Source: an uncultured Eubacteriales bacterium (GTDB lineage Bacteria; Bacillota; Clostridia; Peptostreptococcales; Anaerovoracaceae). Taken from it: 19,982 bases of DNA. The position numbers and the translations under genes were made by a program. The number at the start of each line of letters is the position of its first letter. The stretch's first letter is position 1. The stretch is taken from positions 1 to 19,982 of the forward strand of contig CAJLHL010000034.1 of NCBI GenBank assembly GCA_905206455.1. The letters are read 5' to 3'. Positions 8,453-14,485 of the stretch are shown in pieces. Under the pieces are notes generated by a model. It saw nothing but the letters and a program-made list of their open reading frames with translations. It had not been told where the DNA came from and searched no databases.

Positions 8453-8578
8453 GCTTTTCGCGTCCGGCGCATCCTGGAGGAGCGAAGTCTTTTGCAGAAT
8501 ATCTCAAAAAAGCCTCCGCAGATCCTGCCGCTGCAAAATTTGTGGAAAGAATATTGCAGAACAAATCCTGCAGGGATA

Positions 8579-8607
8579 TTGTCCTTCTCACTCTGCTGTA
8601 GTATAAT
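8579..8607 (+). promoter_or_regulatory. Promoter of yerC
   Basis: TTGTCC (8579-8584, four of six consensus) and TATAAT (8602-8607) are separated by 17 bases and face the yerC start at 8707, leaving a leader of about 90 bases. Confidence 0.7.
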
Positions 8608-8706
8608 ACTGTAGTGTATAAAAGCGCTGAAGAGCGGTTCAGCGGAGTGATGCTCTGTCTGCGGGGAAACGGAAAAACGCAGGCGGACAAAATTAGGAGG
8701 AGTGAG

Positions 8707-9006
8707 ATGGGTTATGAATCCAAAATAAAGAACAGGGCGGCAGACGATCTTTTCGATGCGATTATGTCTATCGAGGATCTGGATGAATGTTACAAGTTTT
8801 TCTCTGATCTGTGCACCGTCAAAGAAATCCGGGCTATGGCACAGCGTTACGGCGTAGCTAAGCTGCTTCTCGATAAAAAGACTTACAGCGAGATCGAGGA
8901 GGCGACAGGCGCAAGTACCGCGACCATCAGCCGGATCAACCGAACCCTTCAGTACGGTGCCGACGGCTATATCAGTGTGATCGAACGGATGAAGGAAGAA
9001 GAATAA
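8707..9006 (+). CDS. yerC: YerC/YecD family TrpR-like DNA-binding protein
   Basis: The 99-residue protein belongs to the YerC/YecD branch of the TrpR repressor superfamily. The N-terminal helix region ADDLFDAIMSIEDLDECYKFF and the helix-turn-helix segment TYSEIEEATGASTATISRI plus NRTLQYG are diagnostic. It is a small cytoplasmic transcription factor; its regulon and any ligand are not established, and the TrpR likeness does not imply tryptophan sensing. The ATG at 8707 is chosen because TTAGGAGGAG lies at ideal spacing; the frame is open upstream to 8614 without support. It has its own promoter (8579-8607) and terminator (9049-9087), so it is a single-gene transcript. Confidence 0.92.
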   Translation: MGYESKIKNRAADDLFDAIMSIEDLDECYKFFSDLCTVKEIRAMAQRYGVAKLLLDKKTYSEIEEATGASTATISRINRTLQYGADGYISVIERMKEEE

Positions 9007-9048
9007 CCGGCCCGACAAAAGTCCGGATATAGTATACCGAAGATAATT

Positions 9049-9087
9049 TGCCGCTCGGGGGTTTCCCGCAGCGGCATTCTTTTCTTT
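9049..9087 (+). terminator. Terminator of yerC
   Basis: TGCCGCT-CGGG (9049-9059) pairs with CCCG-C-AGCGGCA (ending 9076), an 11-bp stem with a single bulge, followed by the T-rich TTCTTTTCTTTT. This is a classic intrinsic terminator. Confidence 0.85.
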
Positions 9088-9188
9088 TCCAATCTCCTTG
9101 TTTTTCTGCAACGGGAAAGATTTTTCTTCATATTATATAGGAATATCTGCAATATACCCGGCGTAAAGAAGAGAGGAGGCGATCTTCC

Positions 9189-9368
9189 ATGAGCTGCAAA
9201 AGAAGAAAGAGACCTTCCAGAAGGAATAAAAACTGTAAAGTGATATCTACCGGCATGATTCTGATCATCACCGGCGTATTGATTTTAAGTCTGTTTGTAC
9301 TGCCGCATAAAGTTCTCATCATTTTAGCCGCAATCGCTCTGATTGCTGTCGGCTGTTTTCTGGCATAG
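9189..9368 (+). CDS. Small basic two-helix membrane protein (59 aa), unknown function
   Basis: The ATG at 9189 has a GAGAGGAGG ribosome binding site eight bases upstream. The product has a very basic N-terminus (MSCKRRKRPSRRNKN) with Cys3 and Cys16, then two hydrophobic stretches at about 18-37 and 41-58 joined by a short LPHK turn, and ends in FLA. By the positive-inside rule the N-terminus should stay in the cytoplasm, giving a helical hairpin in the membrane. I do not recognise a family. The strong ribosome binding site and membrane design make it likely to be translated. It lies between the yerC terminator and the convergent cysteine-rich cluster, and I see no strong promoter for it. Confidence 0.65.
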   Translation: MSCKRRKRPSRRNKNCKVISTGMILIITGVLILSLFVLPHKVLIILAAIALIAVGCFLA

Positions 9369-9442
9369 ACATCTGAGCAGAAAAAGAGCAGTGTTTCAGT
9401 CTCGGTAATCTTCCTATTTTGAATACAGAGAAAAGGAGGAAA

Positions 9443-9568
9443 ATGTACCGGAGCGGGAAAGGCAGAAAGCATAACAGAAAGAAAGTAAAAACGGTGAAGC
9501 AGGAAAGAACAGAGCAACAGCGAAAACGAGTACAAAAAAGCGGACGCTTCTTGAAGCGTCCGCTTTGA
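9443..9568 (+). CDS. Doubtful 41-aa highly basic peptide
   Basis: The ATG at 9443 follows AAAAGGAGG at a rather short spacing (about 2-3 bases). The product is 41 residues, about 40 percent Lys/Arg, beginning MYRSGKGRKHNRKK and ending FLKRPL. Its last codons and stop lie inside the terminator hairpin of the minus-strand cluster (9537-9566), which argues for chance. The ribosome binding site argues the other way. No family is recognised. Confidence 0.3.
   Translation: MYRSGKGRKHNRKKVKTVKQERTEQQRKRVQKSGRFLKRPL
9530..9566 (-). terminator. Terminator of the minus-strand cysteine-rich cluster
   Basis: AAAGCGGACGCTTC (9537-9550) and GAAGCGTCCGCTTT (9553-9566) are perfectly complementary; the practical loop is larger than the central TT. 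On the minus strand the stem is followed by TTTTTT, but on the plus strand no T-run follows, so it ends transcription of the two Cys-rich genes. Confidence 0.8.
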
Positions 9569-9702
9569 GAATCTACAATAAAAACGGGATAATGTGCTGA
9601 CCGGAAAAGACTGCGTCAAACCGGAACGGAGCCAACCGTAAACCGATCTGTACCTTCAGCTGCCGAGATGATCCTGCAACAGCGGTAATAAAATGTTATC
9701 GA

Positions 9703-9915
9703 TTAAAAATCATCCAGTGGATCGACGAACTCCGAAGTGTCCATTTCCGCAAAAGAAATAGAAAAATCGTAACCGCCGATGCGCTGCGTATGTTCGATGC
9801 GTACACCGGCTCTGAGGCAGTCAGTTTTGCAGCCGCCTGGACATGTCTTGCAGATTTCGCCCTGCGCTACGCCTCTGCGGCCGATACTGTCTGTAGTATG
9901 AACGATTCTCCCCAC
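9703..9915 (-). CDS. Cys-rich small protein B (70 aa), unknown function
   Basis: The GTG start at 9915 has GGAG eight bases upstream on the minus strand. A cysteine cluster CKTCPGGCKTDC (C-x2-C-x3-C-x3-C) lies at about residues 23-34. A C-terminal half containing YDFSIS and EMDTSEFVDPLDDF is acidic and ends in Phe. It resembles its neighbour at 9963-10157 in the cysteine block, the TDC motif and the acidic aromatic-ended tail, so the two look like diverged tandem copies. The cluster could bind a metal or Fe-S centre, form disulfides, or be a modification site; none of these is proven. It lies 47 bases after the first copy and shares its transcript. No family recognised. Confidence 0.75.
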   Translation of the reverse strand: MGRIVHTTDSIGRRGVAQGEICKTCPGGCKTDCLRAGVRIEHTQRIGGYDFSISFAEMDTSEFVDPLDDF

Positions 9916-9962
9916 AATATCTCCTTCTTTCTTTTCAAATTTAAAAACAGAGCGGCGGCCGA

Positions 9963-10157
9963 TTAGAACCAGCCGTCATCTCCTGTATAACTGATGGAAT
10001 TGTCGATGTTCTTCATCATTTCATTCCAGTCGTATTCCTTTTTCTTTTCGTGGCTCTCTAAGATTCTGATGCAGTCTGTTCTGCAGCCGGAAGCAGTGCA
10101 GGACTTGCAGATCGGTAAGTGTCTGTTGTGTTTGTTTGTGTACATGCTGTCTGCCAT
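9963..10157 (-). CDS. Cys-rich small protein A (64 aa), unknown function
   Basis: The ATG at 10157 has AAGGAAGG seven bases upstream on the minus strand. The cysteine block CKSCTASGCRTDC (C-x2-C-x4-C-x3-C) lies at residues 17-29. A Lys/Glu-rich segment ESHEKKKEYDW and an acidic end SYTGDDGWF follow. The block CKxC...CxTDC and the aromatic C-terminus recur in the 70-residue neighbour. There is no signal peptide or membrane segment, so it should be cytoplasmic. DUF134, a regulator with its own Cys-rich tail, lies 270 bases upstream on the same strand. No radical SAM maturase is adjacent, so a modified-peptide role is speculative. Confidence 0.75.
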   Translation of the reverse strand: MADSMYTNKHNRHLPICKSCTASGCRTDCIRILESHEKKKEYDWNEMMKNIDNSISYTGDDGWF

Positions 10158-10245
10158 TTGAAGACCTTCCTTTCAATGCGATAGATCGACTCTCAAAGTG
10201 TTTTAGCGTTTCAGCCTCGTACGTTACATAAATAAATCGAAGTTT

Positions 10246-10262
10246 GTTTATCTAACATAAAC
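10246..10262. repeat. 17-bp inverted repeat upstream of the Cys-rich genes
   Basis: GTTTAT-CTAAC-ATAAAC is an inverted repeat with 6-bp arms, about 90 bases upstream of the minus-strand start at 10157. Its place suggests a possible operator. The surrounding gap 10158-10427 also holds GTGCAAA...TTTGCAC and a near-palindromic GTGTG...CACAC (10380-10415) just after the DUF134 stop, plus a GC-rich imperfect hairpin near 10280-10318. Confidence 0.35.
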
Positions 10263-10427
10263 AGTTGAAATGCCTTTCCGCGCAGGGATCGCAGAAGTCC
10301 GGATTCCTGCGGTTCTGCTTATTCGCTAAGTAAATTAAACCACTATTTTAAACATATGTCAATAATAAAACGATAAGTTTGTGCAAATAATTTGTGTGAA
10401 AATATTTTGCACACGATAGATTTACGC

Positions 10428-10811
10428 TCAGTGACATCCATAGGTTCGAACGTCGCAGGAACAGCCGCAGATTCTGTGTTCGCAGCTGAATTTCTGGCAG
10501 CAGGTGTCGTTGTTTTCGCAGACCACGTAATTTCCTCCGCAGACTTCAAGCGCAGTCCCTTTGACGAGATAAACGGCCAGTTTTTTGCGGGCGTCGGTAT
10601 ACAGGCGCTGCACCGTGGTACGCGCTACATGCATCTGCTCGGCGCATTGCTCCTGGGTGAGACCGATATAGTCGATCAGCCGGATCGTCTCGTATTCTTC
10701 GAGGGTAAGGGTCATTACCTGCATGTCGTCCTGATTATCGGCGTTTTTTGCATAAAAATAATTATTTTTTGGAAGGCTGCAAATCCTCTTGCATTTTTCT
10801 GGTCTTGCCAT
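10428..10811 (-). CDS. DUF134 family DNA-binding protein with Cys-rich tail
   Basis: The 127-residue protein starts MARPEKCKRICSLP, matching the RPxxCRRI opening of DUF134. The helix-turn-helix reads LTLEEYETIRLIDYIGLTQ followed by EQCAEQMHVARTTVQRLY, close to sigma-70 region-4-like HTH domains. DUF134 proteins are predicted transcription factors, often next to dinitrogenase iron-molybdenum cofactor proteins or metal genes; none is next to it here. The last 37 residues hold nine cysteines, including CC, CGCSC and YGCH, which suggests a metal or redox sensing tail. The ATG has GAGGA at good spacing on the minus strand. A GCAGT-ATA-ACTGC palindrome (10852-10864) upstream may be an operator. Confidence 0.88.
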   Translation of the reverse strand: MARPEKCKRICSLPKNNYFYAKNADNQDDMQVMTLTLEEYETIRLIDYIGLTQEQCAEQMHVARTTVQRLYTDARKKLAVYLVKGTALEVCGGNYVVCENNDTCCQKFSCEHRICGCSCDVRTYGCH

Positions 10812-10851
10812 AAGTTATCCTCATTTCATGTAGATTCGGCATTGTGTGAAT

Positions 10852-10864
10852 GCAGTATAACTGC
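10852..10864. promoter_or_regulatory. Palindrome upstream of DUF134
   Basis: GCAGT-ATA-ACTGC has perfect 5-bp arms and contains TATACT on the minus strand, which could be the -10 of the DUF134 gene about 45 bases downstream. No good -35 is seen, so this is a tentative operator/promoter. Confidence 0.3.
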
Positions 10865-10955
10865 TCTTATCTACATAATATCACTTTTTTCCGGCAGGGG
10901 TACCGGAAAGACAGATTTTTATCAAAAAATATTTTTAAAAGTGGTCAGAAATCGT

Positions 10956-10984
10956 TTTACACAGGTCAGAATCTGTGTTATAAT
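10956..10984 (+). promoter_or_regulatory. Promoter of rpmB
   Basis: TTTACA (10956-10961) and TATAAT (10979-10984) have a 17-base spacer and face rpmB. Transcription should begin near 10991, giving a leader of roughly 105 bases. Confidence 0.8.
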
Positions 10985-11015
10985 TTCGATTGTTCATGAA
11001 TTTATGAAATTAAAT

Positions 11016-11075
11016 GGCTTTTTGCGCCAGGCGGAAAAAGCCGTTTATCAGAATATATGCCGTTAGCGATAACGG
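11016..11075 (+). other. Two-hairpin leader of rpmB
   Basis: Hairpin 1 is GGCTTTTT (11016-11023) with AAAAAGCC (11035-11042). Hairpin 2 is CCGTTA (11060-11065) with TAACGG (11070-11075), closed by the stable tetraloop GCGA. Hairpin 2 ends eight bases before the ribosome binding site at 11083. This may be a ribosomal-protein autoregulatory leader. Confidence 0.5.
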
Positions 11076-11096
11076 TCGGCGAAGGAGGTGTTTCAG

Positions 11097-11288
11097 TTGT
11101 CAAGAAAATGCGAGATATGCGGAAAAGGTCAGGTTTCAGGAAATGCTGTAAGCCACTCAAACATCCACACGAAGAGAAAGTGGAATCCGAATATTCAGAC
11201 AGTAAGAGTGAATGAAAACGGTAGAGTAAAGAAGATGAATGTTTGCACACATTGCATCAAAGCTAACAAGGTTACAAGAGCTCTCTAA
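11097..11288 (+). CDS. rpmB: 50S ribosomal protein L28
   Basis: The 63-residue product matches L28, a component of the large ribosomal subunit. It has SRKCEICGKGQVSGNAVSHS at the start, KRKWNPN in the middle and CTHCIKANKV near the end. The two C-x2-C pairs make it the zinc-binding type. The start is the TTG at 11097, eight bases after AGGAGG. The GTG at 11088 would overlap that ribosome binding site, and L28 proteins normally begin directly with a residue or two before the first CxxC. The gene is monocistronic, with a strong promoter, a structured leader and a terminator at 11304-11332. Confidence 0.96.
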   Translation: MSRKCEICGKGQVSGNAVSHSNIHTKRKWNPNIQTVRVNENGRVKKMNVCTHCIKANKVTRAL

Positions 11289-11303
11289 TATCATTGTCAA
11301 TCG

Positions 11304-11332
11304 AGGCGTCTGATCAGGTTCAGGCGCCTTTT
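11304..11332 (+). terminator. Terminator of rpmB
   Basis: AGGCGTCTGA (11304-11313) pairs with TCAGGCGCCT (11320-11329), a 10-bp stem with one G-U pair, followed by a short T-tract. The short tract may allow read-through into the DUF1292 gene, for which no separate promoter is visible. Confidence 0.7.
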
Positions 11333-11372
11333 ATCGAATTGCCGAACCTGCACAACTGTACGGAGGATCATC

Positions 11373-11663
11373 ATGGAATACGAAGGCGATATGATTGCGG
11401 TCTACGACGACCAGAACCTGCCGCTGGAATGCGACATTATCAGTAAGTTTAAAAACGAAGAGACGGGAAAGAGCTATCTTGTCTATACGGATAATTCCAG
11501 AAACGAAGAAGGCAGAAAAAATATGTTCGTCGTCTCTTACAGACCTGACATTCCTGAAGAAGATAAGCTGACACCGGTCGAGACTGCGGAGGAATGGGAA
11601 TCTATCAGCGGTTTCCTTCAGGAACTGCGTAAAGTCATCGATGAGAAAGGCTTAGACCTCTGA
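11373..11663 (+). CDS. DUF1292 family protein
   Basis: The 96-residue acidic protein is recognised as DUF1292 (YrzB-like) by the pattern of a short strand DMIAVYDDQNLPLECDII followed by FKNEETGKSYLVYTD and the later helical end WESISGFLQELRKVID. DUF1292 proteins are small, cytoplasmic and of unknown function; in other Firmicutes they are often found near yrrK/ruvX and yrzL. Here the gene lies between rpmB and a ZIP transporter, outside that usual setting. A GGAGG ribosome binding site six bases before ATG supports the start. A very strong terminator follows. Confidence 0.85.
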   Translation: MEYEGDMIAVYDDQNLPLECDIISKFKNEETGKSYLVYTDNSRNEEGRKNMFVVSYRPDIPEEDKLTPVETAEEWESISGFLQELRKVIDEKGLDL

Positions 11664-11697
11664 GATCACTCGGCTTCTGTCGTGAAAAAATGATTGC

Positions 11698-11739
11698 AAA
11701 ACCCCTATACAGGCGTTATCGTCTGTATAGGGGTTTTTT
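11698..11739. terminator. Strong bidirectional terminator after the DUF1292 gene
   Basis: AAAACCCCTATACAG (11698-11712) pairs with CTGTATAGGGGTTTT (11723-11737), a perfect 15-bp stem with a 10-base loop, followed by two more T. It is symmetrical enough to act on both strands. ZIP starts only 33 bases further on. Confidence 0.9.
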
Positions 11740-11772
11740 ACAGATCGTCCGATGTTAAAAGGAGGTAGATAG

Positions 11773-12558
11773 GTGATACAAGCCGAAGTTTTGTATGGGA
11801 TTTTTATTCCTTTTGCCGGCACATTTCTCGGATCGGCCTGCGTCTTTTTCCTGAGAAATACGATGAGCGACCGGGTGGGTCGGGCTCTGACCGGTTTTGC
11901 CGCCGGAGTCATGGTGGCTGCTTCTATTTGGAGTCTTCTGATACCCGCTATGGAAGAGTCCTCTTCCATGGGCAAATGGTCTTTTCTGCCTGCGGTCGCC
12001 GGCGTCTGGGCGGGGATTCTGTTTCTGCTTCTGCTGGATCATGTGATTCCGCATCTGCACAGAAACAGTGACAAGGCAGAGGGGCCGAAGAGCGATCTGT
12101 CAAAATCCACAATGCTGATGCTGGCCGTGACTCTTCATAATATACCGGAGGGAATGGCCGTGGGTGTCGTCTACGCCGGTTATCTTGCGGGAAATATGGA
12201 GATTTCCGCTATGGGGGCTCTGACGCTCTCTCTTGGAATCGCCATTCAGAATTTTCCGGAGGGCGCTGTGATTTCCATGCCTCTGCGGGCTACCGGCATG
12301 AAGAAGAGCCGCGCTTTTGTCTGCGGCGCTCTCTCTGGTATCGTGGAACCGGCAGCAGCGTTTCTGACGATCCTGGCCGCGGGACTTGTCATCCCCGCGC
12401 TGCCGTATCTGCTGAGTTTTGCCGCAGGAGCCATGCTGTACGTGGTGGTGGAGGAGCTGATTCCCGAGATGTCTCAGGGAGAGCATTCCAATGTGGGCAC
12501 CGTATCTTTCGGCGTGGGATTCAGTCTGATGATGGCTCTGGACGTCGCGTTGGGATGA
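11773..12558 (+). CDS. ZIP family divalent metal transporter
   Basis: The 261-residue membrane protein matches the bacterial ZIP (ZupT-like) family, which moves zinc, iron or other divalent metals into the cytoplasm. About eight membrane helices are seen. The metal-site motifs are HNIPEGMAVG in the fourth helix (His at about 122) and QNFPEGAVIS in the fifth (about 159), with a further E in VVEELIPE near the end. The loop between helices three and four carries HLHRNSDKAEG. The start is GTG at 11773, seven bases after AAGGAGGT. It has no clear promoter apart from a weak TTGCAA / TATCGT match inside the terminator hairpin. A bidirectional terminator follows at 12662-12697. Confidence 0.92.
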   Translation: MIQAEVLYGIFIPFAGTFLGSACVFFLRNTMSDRVGRALTGFAAGVMVAASIWSLLIPAMEESSSMGKWSFLPAVAGVWAGILFLLLLDHVIPHLHRNSDKAEGPKSDLSKSTMLMLAVTLHNIPEGMAVGVVYAGYLAGNMEISAMGALTLSLGIAIQNFPEGAVISMPLRATGMKKSRAFVCGALSGIVEPAAAFLTILAAGLVIPALPYLLSFAAGAMLYVVVEELIPEMSQGEHSNVGTVSFGVGFSLMMALDVALG

Positions 12559-12661
12559 GAAATGACAAAGAAGGCGCCCCGGTTTCGGAAAGGGCGGAAG
12601 AGCCGCGATGGGAAGGGACGCCGTGACTTTAACGGATGCGATAGAATTTCTGAGATACGGG

Positions 12662-12697
12662 AAAAGCCTCTGAAGTCTGACGGCTTCAGAGGCTTTT
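12662..12697. terminator. Bidirectional terminator between ZIP and methyltransferase genes
   Basis: AAAAGCCTCTGAAG (12662-12675) and CTTCAGAGGCTTTT (12684-12697) form a perfect 14-bp stem with an 8-base loop. Each strand carries a T-run at its end, so it serves both convergent genes. It starts 104 bases after the ZIP stop and abuts the methyltransferase stop. Confidence 0.92.
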
Positions 12698-12698
12698 C

Positions 12699-13661
12699 TC
12701 ATGTTTGGTCTTTGCAGACAGTCTGAAGACTGTGGTGCGGAGATCTGTCTTCCGTTTTTTTCGCCGGCGTCATGTCGATGACGACGATGCCGATATTTTT
12801 CGTCTTCGGAAAGTAGTAGCCGCAATCCGCGGGCTGAAATTTCAGGCGGACGAATTCTTTCAGCTCTTCTTCTCTCTCGAACCGATAGTAATATCTCACA
12901 TATTCTTCCGCTTCTTCCAGCGTAGCGCAGGGTTGTCCGAATTCCATGGTCAGCGGAATGAGCCGGTAGGAGACCGTGCGCTCGTCTAAAAATTCGGCGA
13001 TGGCCTCCATAGTCTCGAAGGAGCGGCCTTTTTTTCCGTCTGTTTTTTTATTCTTTTTTGTATCTCCCGGCGTATCGGAAATCTTTTCCGCCGCCGTGTC
13101 CGGGAGATCTGTGTATGCGCCGTTCCGGGTTTTTGGCAGGCCGGCGGGCGTCGCCGGAGAGTCTTCTTCCGCAGTCCTCCCAAAACGGCTTCGCGCGGCG
13201 AAAGCTTTCTTTTTCTCTTCGATCTCGTCAGGGCTGTAACGCGGGACGACGGCGATGATTTTTTTTTCGGCCAGCTGCCGGAGTGCGTCCCAGTCGGTGA
13301 AGATCGCGCTGAAATAGCTGAAGATCACCGTATCGAATTTTTTACCCGCGAGGACTTTTCTCCAGTCTCCGGGAAGAAATTCCAAATTAGCGACGGGTTC
13401 CTGATTCTGAAGCCTGGAGCAGAATTCCAGCGAGCTGGGATCGATATCGTTGGCAATGTACCGGGCGGTGAGGGGCGCCAGATGGCGTGCCAGCGTTCCC
13501 GCGCCGCAGGCCAGTTCGCAGCAGGTTTCCTTCGGATTCAGATAAGGTGCGATATGAGTTTTTAATTTTTCATGATAGCGCGTGTATTTTGATGCCGCTT
13601 CGTACCATTCTGCGGAATTTCCGCTCCAACGGCTGAAACTGCCCTTTTTCTGTGTATTCAT
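12699..13661 (-). CDS. Class I SAM-dependent methyltransferase
   Basis: The 320-residue protein has a Rossmann methyltransferase fold in its first half. Motif I ELACGAG is at residues 49-55, an acidic residue in IANDIDPSSLEF follows strand 2, and KFDTVIFSYFSA marks strand 4. The substrate is unknown; the family includes small-molecule and tRNA enzymes. Between about residue 150 and 225 there is a poorly conserved, charged and low-complexity stretch with KKNKKTDGKKGRS, which looks like an inserted linker. The second half (EYVRYYYRFEREEELKEFV) may hold an additional helical domain seen in Clostridial relatives. The start at 13661 has GAGG six bases upstream on the minus strand. It is monocistronic and shares a terminator with the ZIP gene. 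Confidence 0.82.
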   Translation of the reverse strand: MNTQKKGSFSRWSGNSAEWYEAASKYTRYHEKLKTHIAPYLNPKETCCELACGAGTLARHLAPLTARYIANDIDPSSLEFCSRLQNQEPVANLEFLPGDWRKVLAGKKFDTVIFSYFSAIFTDWDALRQLAEKKIIAVVPRYSPDEIEEKKKAFAARSRFGRTAEEDSPATPAGLPKTRNGAYTDLPDTAAEKISDTPGDTKKNKKTDGKKGRSFETMEAIAEFLDERTVSYRLIPLTMEFGQPCATLEEAEEYVRYYYRFEREEELKEFVRLKFQPADCGYYFPKTKNIGIVVIDMTPAKKTEDRSPHHSLQTVCKDQT

Positions 13662-14485
13662 GATTCCTCTTTTCTGTGCTTTGGTTTTTATCCTGTGGAT
13701 CGAGTCCGCCGCCGGGGCGGCGCGGGCTTCCGCCTGTCAATCTCTTTTATACGTTATTTTAACACGTCTGCAGCCGGTCTTGTACCGGGAAAACAGAAAA
13801 TTCACCGGATCGCCAAGCGGAATGTCCCGGTTCCGGAAAATCTGTTTTTTGTCAAAGAAAAGCACGACAGCTGATCTGCCGCGCTTTTCCTGTGTTTTTG
13901 TTGCCGATATCTTTTGTATTTTTTGTGCTGCATAACCGTAGAAAAACGGTTTTCTGCCGGCATTTTCCGGATCGCCGTCCTGCAAAACGGAGATCACAAC
14001 CGTATCATTTCCATATCACAAATCGTAATTTTAAGGAAAGTTTATTATATTGTGTTTTGTCATTTAAGATAATGAAATAAAACTAACTTAACCTAAGTAT
14101 AGCATAAGAAGTTTTTATGTCAATAGGAAATAATGGTTTTTGTTTGTTTTTGTTTGATAAAATTGATATAATAGGGGAGGAAGATGTTGCTTCTGCCGTC
14201 GGCAGAGGGAATTGCAGTTTCCTGTCAGAGACCGGAGACTTTACGGAAGTCCGGGGAGCGGACGCTTTTCGGTGTCTTGTTCAAATCTTTCACATATTCC
14301 GCCCGGATGATTTCATCAGAATTTTATGGTTTATCGTATGAGATAATAAATAGAGAATGTTCTCATGTCGGAATAAAATAAAATGGCTCAATGCCCATCG
14401 GCATGGTATAGTATTAATATAACAGAAATAAAATTTTTTACCGCAGCCGCAAGGCATGCGGGCGATATAGACGGAGTACAGAGAT
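13662..14485. other. 824-base gap with hairpins, a promoter-like site and no convincing gene
   Basis: From 13790 to 13855 AACAGA pairs with TCTGTT around an inner ACCGG/CCGGT and a T-tract follows: a terminator-like structure on the plus strand. GAAAAGC/GCTTTTC (about 13857-13891) and AACCGT/ACGGTT (about 13936-13954) are further hairpins. A TATAAT lies at 14167-14172. From 14180 to 14290 several stem-loops occur in a row (for example TCTGCC-GTC-GGCAGA). A 65-codon ORF at 14184 has GGGGAGG upstream but no family resemblance, and only 11 bases separate it from the TATAAT. Near the fusion gene are ATGCC/GGCAT and CCGCA/TGCGG stems. I cannot assign a known riboswitch. Confidence 0.5.

Noticed and set aside
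8398..8601. 67-codon plus-strand ORF overlapping the recJ end, with a partly protein-like sequence
   Set aside because: No ribosome binding site before its ATG, it starts inside recJ in another frame, and it ends at the -10 of the yerC promoter. RecJ itself ends at its normal length, so a frameshift is unlikely.
9128..9619. 163-codon minus-strand ORF, rich in Phe, Ser and Leu
   Set aside because: It runs through the cluster terminator and opposite the small membrane-protein gene, lacks a ribosome binding site, and has the composition of a shadow frame.
12562..12724. Plus-strand ORF after the ZIP gene starting MTKKAPRFRKGRK
   Set aside because: It reads through the perfect bidirectional terminator and into the end of the opposite-strand methyltransferase, and has no ribosome binding site.
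14088..14097. TTAACCTAAG, resembling one half of an IdeR/DtxR-type iron box
   Set aside because: Only a half-site matches; the mirror half is missing, so a metal-regulator operator cannot be supported.
14184..14381. 65-codon ORF with GGGGAGG just upstream
   Set aside because: The TATAAT at 14167-14172 would place the transcript start within the ribosome binding site, and the product has no family-like pattern. Kept as an alternative in the gap entry rather than called as a gene.
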